Shown here: positions 39,207 to 48,908 of the stretch, piece by piece | Numbering within the stretch: position 1 is the stretch's first letter | How the letters are laid out: every line of letters starts with the position of its first letter | NCBI GenBank assembly: GCA_018644665.1 | Contig: JABGQA010000115.1 | Coordinates: 1 to 64,000 of the forward strand | Source: Candidatus Poribacteria bacterium | Lineage (GTDB): Bacteria > Poribacteria > WGA-4E > GCA-2687025 | Length of the DNA stretch: 64,000 nucleotides | Direction: 5' to 3' | Notes under the pieces: model-generated | Told to the model about the DNA's origin: nothing | Database searches by the model: none | Seen by the model: only the letters and a program-made list of their open reading frames with translations | Translations under genes and position numbers: made by a program

Positions 39207-40049
39207 TCACTCGGGGAGGACGCTCCTCGCGGGCGTGAAGCCTATCTCCTCCCGCACGCGGTCTATCGAATACAACGGGTCGCGTTCGTGCCCCGGTCTC
39301 TCGTAGTGCGACATGTCGAGCGAATCGGCGTCGGCGCCGTACCAGGCCCGCAGGATCTCCGGGACCGGCGCGGCCACGCACGCCTGCGCGCCTACCGCGT
39401 TCATGATGCGGACGCCGGGCTTGCGCGGCGACTCCGCGGCCATCCGGAAGCAGCGCACGGCGTCGCTCACGTACAGCAACGACGGCGCCCCGATCGACCA
39501 CTGACGCACCGGCCCCGGCTGCACGGGCGACGGCGTGCTGTCCTCGGGAATCACGCTGGCGAGGCGGATGTTGATGATGTCGACCTCGTCCTCCTGCCGC
39601 GAGACGTAGCGCGTGACTTCCTCCATCAGGTACTTGGACACGCCGTAGCCGTCGCGATCCAGGCACGGGTGCTCGTCCGGGATGGGGATCTGAAGCGGGC
39701 GGAAGCGCACTGACTGGAACCCGACCGCGGCGATGGAACTCGCCAGGACGAACTTGCGGCAACCTCGGTCGATGAGCGCGCGCAACAGCGAATGTGTGCC
39801 GAGGACGTTCACCGCCATGCAGTCCCGCTCCGTGCCCGCGCCCGTGACCGCAGCCAGGTGCACGACCGCGTCTATGTCGCCCCTGACGAGCGCGAGACCT
39901 TCCTCCGTGGCGAAGTCGCCCTGTAGCGTCGTCACGCCCTCGATATCCGTCGGCTTCCGCGACAGGCACACGACATCGTGGGCGCCCGACATCGAGCGGG
40001 CCAGTTCCGCGCCGACGAACCCACTCGTGCCGGTTATCAGAACGCGCAT
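39207..40049 (-). CDS. NAD-dependent epimerase/dehydratase
   Basis: MRVLITGTSGFVGAELA; YGVSKYLMEE. Confidence 0.92.
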   Translation of the reverse strand: MRVLITGTSGFVGAELARSMSGAHDVVCLSRKPTDIEGVTTLQGDFATEEGLALVRGDIDAVVHLAAVTGAGTERDCMAVNVLGTHSLLRALIDRGCRKFVLASSIAAVGFQSVRFRPLQIPIPDEHPCLDRDGYGVSKYLMEEVTRYVSRQEDEVDIINIRLASVIPEDSTPSPVQPGPVRQWSIGAPSLLYVSDAVRCFRMAAESPRKPGVRIMNAVGAQACVAAPVPEILRAWYGADADSLDMSHYERPGHERDPLYSIDRVREEIGFTPARSVLPE

Positions 40050-40059
40050 GCGGAATCTC

Positions 40060-41064
40060 CTACGACCAGTGGATGACGGCCCCGAGGACGCCGTCCGAGT
40101 TACCGTCGCGTATCGAGGCGTACAGATCTGGGGCTTCGGCCGCCTGGACGCGGTGCGTGATGACCTCGCCCCACGCGAGGGCGCCCATCGCCATATTCTT
40201 CAAGACGGCCGTGCGACACTTTGCCAGCCCATCGTCGCACGGGTAGAAGGTCGTCAGACGCTTGCCGTGCGGGACGAGGAAGTTGTATGTGATCGGCGCC
40301 TGCCCATAGTTGCCCTGGTACACGAACTTCCCGTGCGTGCGGCACAGGGCCATCGCCGGGTCGAGGCAGGCGGGGATGCCCGTGGACTCGAACACGGCAT
40401 CGGCCCCGTCAGGGGCGATTGCGCGGACGGCGGCCGCTGCATCCTGGCGAGCGCCGTTGATGACGTGATCGGCTCCGAGCTTGCGCGCTACGTCGAGGCG
40501 CGCGTCCTCGATATCGATCGCGACGACCGTGCATCCTCGATGGCTGCATGCCGCGACGACGCCCAGGCCAATCAGCCCAGCCCCGTGGACCACGACGACA
40601 TCGCCCATGCGCGGGTTCGCCATGTCCACGCCGTTGAGGCCGACGGCCGGCATGACGTAGAGGCAGGCGGCTTCGTCGTCGACGCCGTCCGGCACGTGCG
40701 CTATGCCGTGCGTGCTCGTGGGGTCGATCACCGCCGCGGAGCAGTGCGTCCCCGCTGCGGTCGTCACGCTCACACCGTCGGCCAGCGTGATGGACTTGTT
40801 GTCGCGGTAGTAGACGCGGTCGCCGACGTCGAAGCCTTCCACGTCCCCGCCGACATGCTCAACGACACCGACCGCCTGGTAACCGGTCGTCAGCGGGTAT
40901 GGCCCCCAGTTGAGCTTGCCCATGATGACCGCGAACTCCGTGCCGATGCTCACGCCACTGCACACGGCGCGCACCGATATGTTCGTGGCGCCGGGCTCGG
41001 CGAGGGTCACATCGGCGAGTTCGAAGGAGCGGTCGGCGTTGCAGATGAGCGCCTTGGCTTGCAC
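40060..41064 (-). CDS. Zinc-binding alcohol dehydrogenase family protein
   Basis: GTG start with GGAG upstream; MGDVVVVHGAGLIGLGVVAACSHRGCTVVAIDI. Confidence 0.88.
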   Translation of the reverse strand: MQAKALICNADRSFELADVTLAEPGATNISVRAVCSGVSIGTEFAVIMGKLNWGPYPLTTGYQAVGVVEHVGGDVEGFDVGDRVYYRDNKSITLADGVSVTTAAGTHCSAAVIDPTSTHGIAHVPDGVDDEAACLYVMPAVGLNGVDMANPRMGDVVVVHGAGLIGLGVVAACSHRGCTVVAIDIEDARLDVARKLGADHVINGARQDAAAAVRAIAPDGADAVFESTGIPACLDPAMALCRTHGKFVYQGNYGQAPITYNFLVPHGKRLTTFYPCDDGLAKCRTAVLKNMAMGALAWGEVITHRVQAAEAPDLYASIRDGNSDGVLGAVIHWS

Positions 41065-41322
41065 GAGCGCGTCTCCGGTGGGCTGCGTGTGCGAAGTATG
41101 GCGGCGCGAGTACACCACAGGGCGCGCGCGGGGGTCAATGCGGCGACATACGAGGCGGTCTGCCGCGCGTTGCGGCGCCATTCTGTATGGAGTTCCGGCA
41201 GCGCGAGTCTGAGCGATGCGCCCATTCCCGCCCCAAGGCGCCGGCCGCATTTGGCCCGTTTCTGGTCGGCAGCTACTATAGGCGCGGGTGAATGCGGCAT
41301 GTCAGCGAAGGGATGTCCACAC

Positions 41323-42024
41323 ATGAAGCGGATGACGAGCGTCGTCGCATGCTTCGGCCTGGTCTTGTGCCTCGGGCGTGCGGCCGGCGCGGCGCCGACG
41401 GAGCAGCCGTGGAACGGTGAGCAGGTCGCTTGGACATTCGATGATGTTCCGGTGGGAGGACTTCCCTACGGTTGGGAGGTCGAGGCCACCCGGCAGGCGG
41501 GTTCCCTGGCCACCTGGGAGGTCGTTGCGGACGAGACGGCGCCCTCCGACGGAAGGGCGTTGGCTCTGACGAGCCCCAACCACACGTCGCGAGGCACTTT
41601 CAACGTCTGTTGGACGAACGGTGTGTCGATCCTGGACGGCGAGGTCGAAGTGCGCTTCAAGGCGCACACGGGGAAGATAGACCAGGGCGGCGGCGTCATC
41701 TGGCGGGCCCAGGACAGGCACAATTACTACATCGCGCGCTACAACCCGCTGGAGGACAACCTTCGGATCTACTATGTCCTGGACGGAGATCGCACGATGC
41801 TCGCGAACGCGGACATCAGCCTTGCCGCGGGCGAGTGGCACGTTCTGAAAGTCGTTCAGCGCCGGGCGGACATCCACGCGTACCTGAACGGCGAGAAGCT
41901 GCTCGAAACGACGGACGAACGGTTCACCGCGCCGGGCGGCATAGGGCTCTGGACCAAAGCGGATGCAGTGACTTCGTTCGACGACCTGGTCGTTCGCATG
42001 AGCCGCGTGGTGGCGCCCCGCTAG
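41323..42024 (+). CDS. Secreted concanavalin-like (DUF1080/LamG-type) protein
   Basis: Signal peptide; GGGVIWRAQDRHNYYIARYNPLEDNLRIYYVLDG; ITAPGGIGLWTKADAVTSFDDLVV-type ending. Confidence 0.85.
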   Translation: MKRMTSVVACFGLVLCLGRAAGAAPTEQPWNGEQVAWTFDDVPVGGLPYGWEVEATRQAGSLATWEVVADETAPSDGRALALTSPNHTSRGTFNVCWTNGVSILDGEVEVRFKAHTGKIDQGGGVIWRAQDRHNYYIARYNPLEDNLRIYYVLDGDRTMLANADISLAAGEWHVLKVVQRRADIHAYLNGEKLLETTDERFTAPGGIGLWTKADAVTSFDDLVVRMSRVVAPR

Positions 42025-42794
42025 AGGCGCATCTGATGAGCTGGCGTGAAGCACATCCGACGGACGAGATGGATCACGATCGCGCTCCCTATCGCCGTGG
42101 ACGCCACGAGCATCAGCATCACCACGATCTGGTAGCGGACCGCCTCCAACGGGGGCTGTCCGGCGAGTATCTGGCCGGTCATCATGCCGGGAAGTGAGAC
42201 CAACCCTACGGTCATCAACGCGTTGATCGACGGGATCATGCCCGCCTTCACGGCGTCGCGCAGGTAGTCTCCTGTCGCCTCCTGGTACGTCGCGCCCAGG
42301 CAGAACGCGAGTTCGATCTCCGCACGCTGCTTCCGCAGATCGGAGAACAGCCTGTCCAGCCCAATGGACACGGCGTTCATGGAGTTCCCGATGATCATGC
42401 CGCCCAGCGGGATGAAGTACTGCGGCAGATACCACGGTCGCGCGCCGACGATAGCGCCCGTGACGAATGCCGTCACGAGCACATAGCTCACGACCATCGA
42501 TACGAACGTGGGCCCGAACACGCGCACGCGGTCCTCGTTTACGCGCTTCCGCACCGCGCGGGCCGCCCAGAAGATCATCCAGACGTAGTACAGCAGGACG
42601 AGCGCCGGGTTCCGCAGATCGAAGATGAAGTGCAGCACATAGCCCACGAGGAACAACTGCGCGAAGGTCCTGACCGAGCCCCACAGCAGGTCGCGCTCCA
42701 GGCGCAGCCGCAACGCCAACGACGCGGCCGCCGCCACGACCACGAAGGCCATACACAGCGTGAGCTGACCCCAACCGATCGGTAGGACACTCAC
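42021..42794 (-). CDS. fetB: ABC transporter permease, FetB/YbbM (UPF0014) family
   Basis: IPLGGMIIGNSMNAVSIGLDRL; E(I)ELAFCLGATYQEA; SLPGMMTGQILAGQ; GTG overlaps the ATPase stop (GTGA). Confidence 0.88.
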   Translation of the reverse strand: MSVLPIGWGQLTLCMAFVVVAAAASLALRLRLERDLLWGSVRTFAQLFLVGYVLHFIFDLRNPALVLLYYVWMIFWAARAVRKRVNEDRVRVFGPTFVSMVVSYVLVTAFVTGAIVGARPWYLPQYFIPLGGMIIGNSMNAVSIGLDRLFSDLRKQRAEIELAFCLGATYQEATGDYLRDAVKAGMIPSINALMTVGLVSLPGMMTGQILAGQPPLEAVRYQIVVMLMLVASTAIGSAIVIHLVRRMCFTPAHQMRL

Positions 42795-43486
42795 CCGTCG
42801 TCCTCCAGGCCTGCTTCCGCGGACATGCGCAGTCGCCGGACGGCGGCGGCCTTCGGCGAGTAGTCGACGTGCGTGACCATGACCACCCCGACGCCTTGCT
42901 CGACGTTCATCGCCTCCAGCCTGTCCTCGACGACCTCGCGCGACTCCGGGTCCAGGGCGGATGTGGGCTCGTCGCACAGAAGCAGCGCCGGCTCCGTCAT
43001 CACCGCGCGGATGAGCGCCAGCCGCTGCTGCTGGCCGACAGACAGTACGGTGGCGTCGGCGTCGAGTGGCACGTCGGCCAGCCGGTACAGCCCGAGAGTG
43101 GCGCGGAGCGTATCCTGGGTGGGCGGCGTCTGGCCCCTCCCCGAGCGGTAACGGAACGCCAGCAGCAGGTTGTCCTCGACGCTTCCCGACACCATCACCG
43201 GCGTCTGCTGCACGTATCCCACGCGTCGGCGGTGATCGGTGATGTCGATGGAGGCCAGCTCGCGGCCGTCGACGACCACCCGTCCCGACGTGGGTTCCTG
43301 CAGGCCGTTGAGAAGGCGCAGCAGGCTGGACTTGCCGACGCCCGACGGGCCGCGGATCAGCACGAACTCCCCGCTGCCGATCGTGAGACGCACCCCCGAG
43401 AGGAGGGGCGCAGCGCCGTCGTAGCATAGTGTGATGTCGTCAAGCGCCACCTGCACGCAACGCGCCCCCGTCGCCCACGTAAGCAA
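42791..43486 (-). CDS. fetA: ABC transporter ATP-binding protein, FetA/YbbL-like
   Basis: GPSGVGKSSLLRLLNGL (Walker A), LSVGQQQRLALIRA, LLLCDEPTSALDPES; start may be the GTG near 43453. Confidence 0.88.
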   Translation of the reverse strand: MLTWATGARCVQVALDDITLCYDGAAPLLSGVRLTIGSGEFVLIRGPSGVGKSSLLRLLNGLQEPTSGRVVVDGRELASIDITDHRRRVGYVQQTPVMVSGSVEDNLLLAFRYRSGRGQTPPTQDTLRATLGLYRLADVPLDADATVLSVGQQQRLALIRAVMTEPALLLCDEPTSALDPESREVVEDRLEAMNVEQGVGVVMVTHVDYSPKAAAVRRLRMSAEAGLEDDG

Positions 43487-43571
43487 TCAGAACTCTTCTG
43501 GCACTGCTACAGTCCGCGACCACCGCGACCACCGCGACGGCGCCATTCTCTGTCCACGAGCCGCGTCAGGC

Positions 43572-43718
43572 CTACTCTGACTGGGACAGTTCGGGGACGT
43601 GGTCCGCCAACTCCTGTCGCAGTTCGCGCACCTTCGCCAGGGCGCTGTTGGCGTTCGCGAGCGCTGCGAGCGCGAAGGTGAAGCCGATGATTCCGAACAC
43701 CATGCCGACTGTATCCAT
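43572..43718 (-). CDS. Small (48-aa) single-TM protein
   Basis: MDTVGMVFGIIGFTFALAALANANSALAKVRELRQELADHVPELSQSE: one TM helix followed by a coiled-coil-like tail. Confidence 0.5.
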   Translation of the reverse strand: MDTVGMVFGIIGFTFALAALANANSALAKVRELRQELADHVPELSQSE

Positions 43719-43842
43719 GCCGCCATCCCATCGGTAGCCCGGTTCGTGAACTCTCCGCTCCGTACAGTGTAGGCGCTCCCGGCCTGGGCCACGTGGACGG
43801 ATGGCCCACGTCAGCCATCGGGCCGCCACGGCTCATCCGGCG

Positions 43843-44466
43843 TCACAATATCAGTTCCGGGTCGTCCTCGTATGCCGAGTCGATGTGGCAGAGCTGATTG
43901 AGCGTCTCCGCGAAGAGGTCGAAGAGCAGTCGAAGTCGACTGAGATCCTTGATGATCCCTGCCGCCGAGAAGTACAGCTCATCCACGCCGTCCGGGAACT
44001 TCTGCCGGAACCACCCCTCGTCATCCTTAACCTCGAAACGGATGGACCGCTGCGCGCGGATAAGATTCCTGATGCGGTCGTTCGGGAAGAGCGCTCGGAC
44101 CTTCGCTTCGTCGTTCCCTTTGATGACGAAGTCGCGGTCGAACTGGGCGTCGCCCACCTCGATGTCCTGCGCGCCGAGGAGCCGGCCGAGCGGAGTGAAC
44201 AGTCCCGCGCGGCAGACGGCGAACCCGAACCCGTCGCTGTTAAGGTACGGAGCCCGCATTCTCGTGAAGGTCCTCTGGGCTCCGCCGCCTGCGGCCTGGG
44301 CTTCGCCGCCTGTGGTGTACGTGTCCAGCGTGACCGTCCATTCGCCGACCTTCGCATGGACGACGTCGGGTCGGAAGAATCCCCCGTCGGTGAAGTCGCC
44401 GTCGACTGCGTCTGCAAACTGCGTCCAGACGTCGCCTTGGCTGGGCCCGAACAGCCTCGCCCGCAT
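43843..44466 (-). CDS. Conserved hypothetical protein
   Basis: MRARLFGPSQGDVWTQFADAVDGDFTDGGFFRPDVVHAKVGEWTVTLDTYTTGG...GVDELYFSAAGIIKDLSRL; coherent protein-like composition. Confidence 0.75.
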   Translation of the reverse strand: MRARLFGPSQGDVWTQFADAVDGDFTDGGFFRPDVVHAKVGEWTVTLDTYTTGGEAQAAGGGAQRTFTRMRAPYLNSDGFGFAVCRAGLFTPLGRLLGAQDIEVGDAQFDRDFVIKGNDEAKVRALFPNDRIRNLIRAQRSIRFEVKDDEGWFRQKFPDGVDELYFSAAGIIKDLSRLRLLFDLFAETLNQLCHIDSAYEDDPELIL

Positions 44467-44576
44467 GGCTTCCTGTCGCCTCCTCGTGCCGGATCTCACG
44501 TCGAGACATGGCGCGGCCGCCGGCCGCCTTCATCCTGACCGCGCGCGGCGCCGATCCGTGATCGTGGTCTACGAAG

Positions 44577-45335
44577 ACGACTTAAGGCTTGCCCGGGTCG
44601 GCGTCCCCTTACCAAGGGACTCTACCCCGGGGAGGGCGTCCAGGCCCACGCGCACGGCTTCCTGGATCTCGTCCGCTGTGCGGGCGAAGCTCGGCACGCC
44701 TACGGTGATGGGATCCCCACTCTGACACGGCGGACTCGCGTACGGCTGCTCCGTCTCGAGGGAGCCACATGGAGGCGGCCCACGACGCCGTCGTATGTGA
44801 ACGCGAGGTGACGCCACTGATTGTCGGTGATGACGGTCGTTCCGTCGGCTTGGAAGTCGCATCCGCCCCCGAAGCCGATCCGCGCGTGCAGCACGCTCTG
44901 GTCGGCCTGCGCCCAAATGCCGTAGTTGCGGTTCGCGCAACCCGCTTGCTGCTTCCAGCTGATCCCTTGCCACTTCGCAGTCGACTCTTCCACCTTCACC
45001 CATGGCTCGACGGTGAGTTCCTCGAGCACCAGATCGTCGGTCGAGTCCACAATGACATAGCCTATCCCGTCGCCAGGGAACACCAGGCCGCCGCCGAACG
45101 CGGCTTCTGTCCAACTGAGCGAGCCCTCGAACGTCCCGTCATGGCCCTTTCCCGACGCGTCGTGCACTGTGGTGCCCTCGCCTTCGTTGAGCAGCCAGAC
45201 AGCGAGAGTGTCTCGGTCTATTCCCGCGTGGGCCGGGACCAAGCCAGACACCACGAGTGTGCAAAGCGCGATAGCTGCGCCACTCACGCGATAGCTGCGC
45301 CACTCAGAAGAGCGGGCATTCGGCAGGGCGGTCTC
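44577..45335 (-). pseudogene. LamG-domain secreted protein, inactivated
   Basis: MPALLSGAAIA(stop) in one frame, LCTLVVSGLVPAHAGIDRDTLAVWLLNEGEGTTVHDASGKGHDGTFEG...WRHLAFTYDGVVGRL in a second, GSLETEQPYASPP...ADEIQEAVRVGLDALPGVESLGKG in a third. Confidence 0.82.
45267..45306. repeat. Perfect 20-bp tandem duplication CGCGATAGCTGCGCCACTCA x2
   Basis: Read directly; 45267-45286 and 45287-45306. Confidence 0.97.
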
Positions 45336-45711
45336 ACCACGTCCCTGCCTATCCCATGCGACCGGGGTGTCGATCGCGTCGGCATTGTCCACGACGGGTG
45401 GGGAGCCAACAAGGTCTGGCAGCGTACGGCGCCTGAACGTGACCGCGCAGCCGGGTTGTCCGAGTGCTCTTCCGCGGACGGCGAGACGTGTCTCGTCCTC
45501 GCCCGTTCCAGCTCCCGTCGCGGCTCCGGGCTCGACGATGTGAGCGGGCACCTGCGGAGGTCGGCCGCACGAGTGGCCGAGCCACGTCCGCGCCTGTGAT
45601 ATTCGCGCGGAAGCGCCAGCATATCAGCGCCCGTGGCGCGCGGCAGGCGGGCGCCATACAATCGGCGCTCAGCAGGAGTCGGCATGGACCCGAAACCGCG
45701 AGGCTGTACGA

Positions 45712-46983
45712 ATGGCGGGACAGGTCGGCGACCATTCCACGGACGTCCTCATCATCGGCGGCGGCGTCGTGGGCGTGTGCGCGGCGTACTACCTGCTCAA
45801 ACAGGGCCGCGATGTCACGCTCATCGAGAAGGGCGCTATCTGCTCGGGCGCATCCTACGGCAACGCGGGGCTCATCGCGGTCAGCCATGTCGTGCCGCTG
45901 GCGGAGCCTGGGGTCTTCGCGCAGGGACTCCGTTGGCTCACGCGGCCCGACAGCCCGTTCTACATCCGTCCGCGGCTCGATCGCGACTTCGCGCGCTGGC
46001 TGTGGCTCTTCCGCAAGGCGGCGACGCACAGCCGCGTGCGCGCGGCCATGCCCGCCATCCGCGACCTGCAATTCGCCAGCCTCGGCCTCTTCCCCGAGAT
46101 CATCGACGAGACAGAGGCGGACTGCCATTTCGAGCAGCGCGGGTTGCTGATGGCGTTCACGCAGCCGAAGAAGCTCGCTGCCGCCGTCGAGGAGGCGCGT
46201 GTGACGGCTGAGGTCGGGATCGAGTACGAGGAGCTTGACGACGACGCGATCCACGCGCGTGAGCCCGCCCTGTCCTCGAACGTCATCGGAGGTGTGTACC
46301 ACCCACAGGACGCGCACATGGAGCCGGCCTCCTTCGTGCGGGCCGTCGGTCGGCATATCCGCGAGAACGGCGCGAGGGTGCACGAAGGCGTCGAGGTGCT
46401 CGGCCTCGAGCGATCTGGCGGCGCCGTGGGCGTGGTGACCACGACACACGGCGGGTTCCAGGCGCGAGAGATCGTACTCGCGGGTGGCGCGTGGTCTCCG
46501 GAGATCGTCGGACCGCTAGGGTTGCGACTACCCATACAGGCCGCCAAGGGGTACAGCGTGACGGTGCGTCGGCCAGAGAAGGCGCCGTCCATCCCACTGC
46601 TTCTCACCGAGACGCGCGTCGCCGTGACGCCGATGGGCGACACGTTGCGATTGGCGGGGACGTTGGAACTCGCGGGCATGGACCTGTCCGTGAACATGCG
46701 GCGCGTGCAGGCTATCGTGGACGGCGTCCCCCCGTACCTCGCCGATGGCGCCACCGCGGACATGGAACTGGTCGAGATCTGGCGAGGCCTTCGGCCGTGC
46801 TCGCCGGACGGCCTGCCGTTCATCGGGCGCGCGAGTGGCTACGACAATCTCACCGTCGCGGCGGGGCATTCGACGATAGGCCTCGCGTTGGGCCCGATCA
46901 CCGGGAAACTGGTCTCACAGTTGGTCGCCCACGAGGCTCCCGAGATCGACCTGACGCTGTGCGATGTCGGGCGCTACGGTTGA
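45712..46983 (+). CDS. FAD-dependent oxidoreductase (D-amino acid dehydrogenase DadA-like)
   Basis: DVLIIGGGVVGVCAAYYLLKQGRDVTLIEKG; GLRPCSPDGLPFIGRASGYDNLTVAAGHSTIGLALGPITGKLV. Confidence 0.94.
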   Translation: MAGQVGDHSTDVLIIGGGVVGVCAAYYLLKQGRDVTLIEKGAICSGASYGNAGLIAVSHVVPLAEPGVFAQGLRWLTRPDSPFYIRPRLDRDFARWLWLFRKAATHSRVRAAMPAIRDLQFASLGLFPEIIDETEADCHFEQRGLLMAFTQPKKLAAAVEEARVTAEVGIEYEELDDDAIHAREPALSSNVIGGVYHPQDAHMEPASFVRAVGRHIRENGARVHEGVEVLGLERSGGAVGVVTTTHGGFQAREIVLAGGAWSPEIVGPLGLRLPIQAAKGYSVTVRRPEKAPSIPLLLTETRVAVTPMGDTLRLAGTLELAGMDLSVNMRRVQAIVDGVPPYLADGATADMELVEIWRGLRPCSPDGLPFIGRASGYDNLTVAAGHSTIGLALGPITGKLVSQLVAHEAPEIDLTLCDVGRYG

Positions 46984-47021
46984 ACCCCGACACCAGGCGA
47001 ACCGACATTGGAGGACGCAGC

Positions 47022-47786
47022 GTGGACAGAAGCTACTGCGCGAGCACGATGCCACTCCAGGGGTACCCCCTGGCCGAGATCCTGCCTGCGCTGCCGGAGG
47101 CCGGCTTTACGGCTGTGGAACTGGCGATCGGGCATCTCGATGGGCTTTCCGCGAGCGCGGCCGCCGAACTCCAGGGCGCGCATGGCGTGAAGTTCCGCTC
47201 GCTCCTCAGCACCGACGACATCATGGTTCCCGGAGGCCGGGAACGCTTGGCGGACCTGGTCGAGACGGCCGGACGCCTTGCCATCCCGATGGTCAGCATC
47301 CCCAGTGGTGGCGCGGAAAAGGCATCGGACGAGAGCATGTCGCAGTGCATCGACCGGCTGGCGAATCTCGCGCGGCAGGCCGAAGGCGCCGACGTGCGAC
47401 TCGGGCTGTACGCGCACGAGGGTTCCATCGGCTATAGCCTCGCACGCGTGACGCACATTCTCGACGCGATACCGTCGTCGGCCCTCGGATTCTACTACAG
47501 CGGCTACCATTTCCACCGCGCGGGGGATTCCCCGGTCGAGGCGCTTGGGGCGCTGGCGGGACGCCTGTGCAACGTCTACTTCAACTGTGGCGTGGATCCG
47601 GGTGGTGAGGGCGAGCCGTTTTGGGCGCCCGAGATGGACCTACCCGCCGTATGCGACGCCATTGCTCGCGTCGGCTACGACGAAGAGATCATGCTGATCT
47701 ACCTGGGACTCGACGCCAAGGGGGTCGAGCCGGTCGTCGACGGTCTCGCACGCGCTCGGACCGCGCTGGACGCGATGTTCTCATAG
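47022..47786 (+). CDS. Sugar phosphate isomerase/epimerase
   Basis: GTG start with GGAGG about 8 nt upstream; LPEAGFTAVELAIG, YAHEGSIGYS. Confidence 0.85.
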   Translation: MDRSYCASTMPLQGYPLAEILPALPEAGFTAVELAIGHLDGLSASAAAELQGAHGVKFRSLLSTDDIMVPGGRERLADLVETAGRLAIPMVSIPSGGAEKASDESMSQCIDRLANLARQAEGADVRLGLYAHEGSIGYSLARVTHILDAIPSSALGFYYSGYHFHRAGDSPVEALGALAGRLCNVYFNCGVDPGGEGEPFWAPEMDLPAVCDAIARVGYDEEIMLIYLGLDAKGVEPVVDGLARARTALDAMFS

Positions 47787-47822
47787 GACCTACCGGCATC
47801 GGCCCTGGAAGACCGCCAACGC

Positions 47823-48878
47823 ATGGAGTATTACGCGTTCACGACGCAAGGGCTGGAGAGCATCACGGCGCGCGAGGTGGAGTACGCGCTGCCGGATGCC
47901 GTCGTGACCCGCGCCCGTGGCGGCATTGTGCGCTTCACGTATTCGGGTGAACAGGCTCCGCTGTTGCGGCTCGGCACGACGGAAGACGTGTACGCCTACA
48001 TTGCCGACGGGACCGTTTCTCGCGAGCGCAAGGGCAAACACGACGTCGCCCGACGCCTGGCGGCGTCACCGCACTGGCACGAGGCGGTCGGCGCGGCGCG
48101 CGCGCTGAAGCGCAAGGACGTGAAGCGCATTACGTTCCGCGTCGTGTCCCAGCGGCCGGGCGGCGACCTGGCCTACCGTCGCGCGGACGTGCAGCGCACG
48201 GCGGCGGACGCCGTGCAGGCTATGTTCCCACGGTGGAAAGAGGTCGAGGACGACTCTCACCTCGAGATCTGGGTGCTCCAGGACGACGAGTACATTCTCG
48301 CGGGCGTGCGGCTGTCCGACAGGCGCATGCGGCACCGGACGTACAAGGTTGCCCACATCGGGGCCTCGCTCAAACCTACCATCGCGTGCAGCATGGCGTG
48401 GCTCACTAACCCGGAGCCGAACGACATATTCCTCGACCCGATGTGTGGCGCGGGCACGATCCTGATCGAACGCGCGTACTGCATGCCGTACCTGATCGCG
48501 AGCGGGGGAGACGCCGACGCGGGGGCCCTCGCCGCCGCGCGCGACAACCTCCTGAGCGTGCGGCGTCCCGTTTCCCTGACGCGGTGGGATGCGACGCATC
48601 TGCCCGTCCCCGACGGGACGGTCTCGCGGATCGCGAGCAACCTGCCGTTTGGGAAGCAGCACAGCGAGCCCGAGGATCTACGCGCACTCTACACGCGGTT
48701 CCTGCGGGAAGCCGACCGGGTGCTGGAGCCGGGAGGCCGCATGGTGCTGCTGACGTCGCAGTCGGAACTCCTGCGCGACATCCTCCGGGGCCGCCGCCGG
48801 CTGCGATACACGGAGACGTACCGACTGACCGTACTCGGGACGCGCGCGACGATCTACTGCATCGACGCGTCCTACTGA
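47823..48878 (+). CDS. THUMP-domain rRNA/tRNA guanine methyltransferase (RlmL/Trm14-like)
   Basis: MEYYAFTTQGLESITAREV; FLDPMCGAGTILIERA; SNLPFGKQ. Confidence 0.93.
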   Translation: MEYYAFTTQGLESITAREVEYALPDAVVTRARGGIVRFTYSGEQAPLLRLGTTEDVYAYIADGTVSRERKGKHDVARRLAASPHWHEAVGAARALKRKDVKRITFRVVSQRPGGDLAYRRADVQRTAADAVQAMFPRWKEVEDDSHLEIWVLQDDEYILAGVRLSDRRMRHRTYKVAHIGASLKPTIACSMAWLTNPEPNDIFLDPMCGAGTILIERAYCMPYLIASGGDADAGALAAARDNLLSVRRPVSLTRWDATHLPVPDGTVSRIASNLPFGKQHSEPEDLRALYTRFLREADRVLEPGGRMVLLTSQSELLRDILRGRRRLRYTETYRLTVLGTRATIYCIDASY

Positions 48879-48908
48879 TAGGCGGCAGACGACCGCGAGG
48901 GCCGCGCC

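Noticed and set aside
39733-42024. 763-aa plus-strand ORF
   Set aside because: Most of it is antisense to epimerase and alcohol dehydrogenase genes; only the end (41323-42024, with signal peptide) is a real gene
41302-42774. 490-aa minus-strand ORF
   Set aside because: Overlaps two supported genes (secreted concanavalin-like on plus, FetB permease in another minus frame); composition is Arg/Pro-rich shadow type
44230-44310. Local repeat-like 'gcctgcggcctgggcttcgccgcctgtgg' as a tandem repeat element
   Set aside because: Imperfect GC-rich coding sequence (GGEAQAAGGGAQR) with no clean repeat unit
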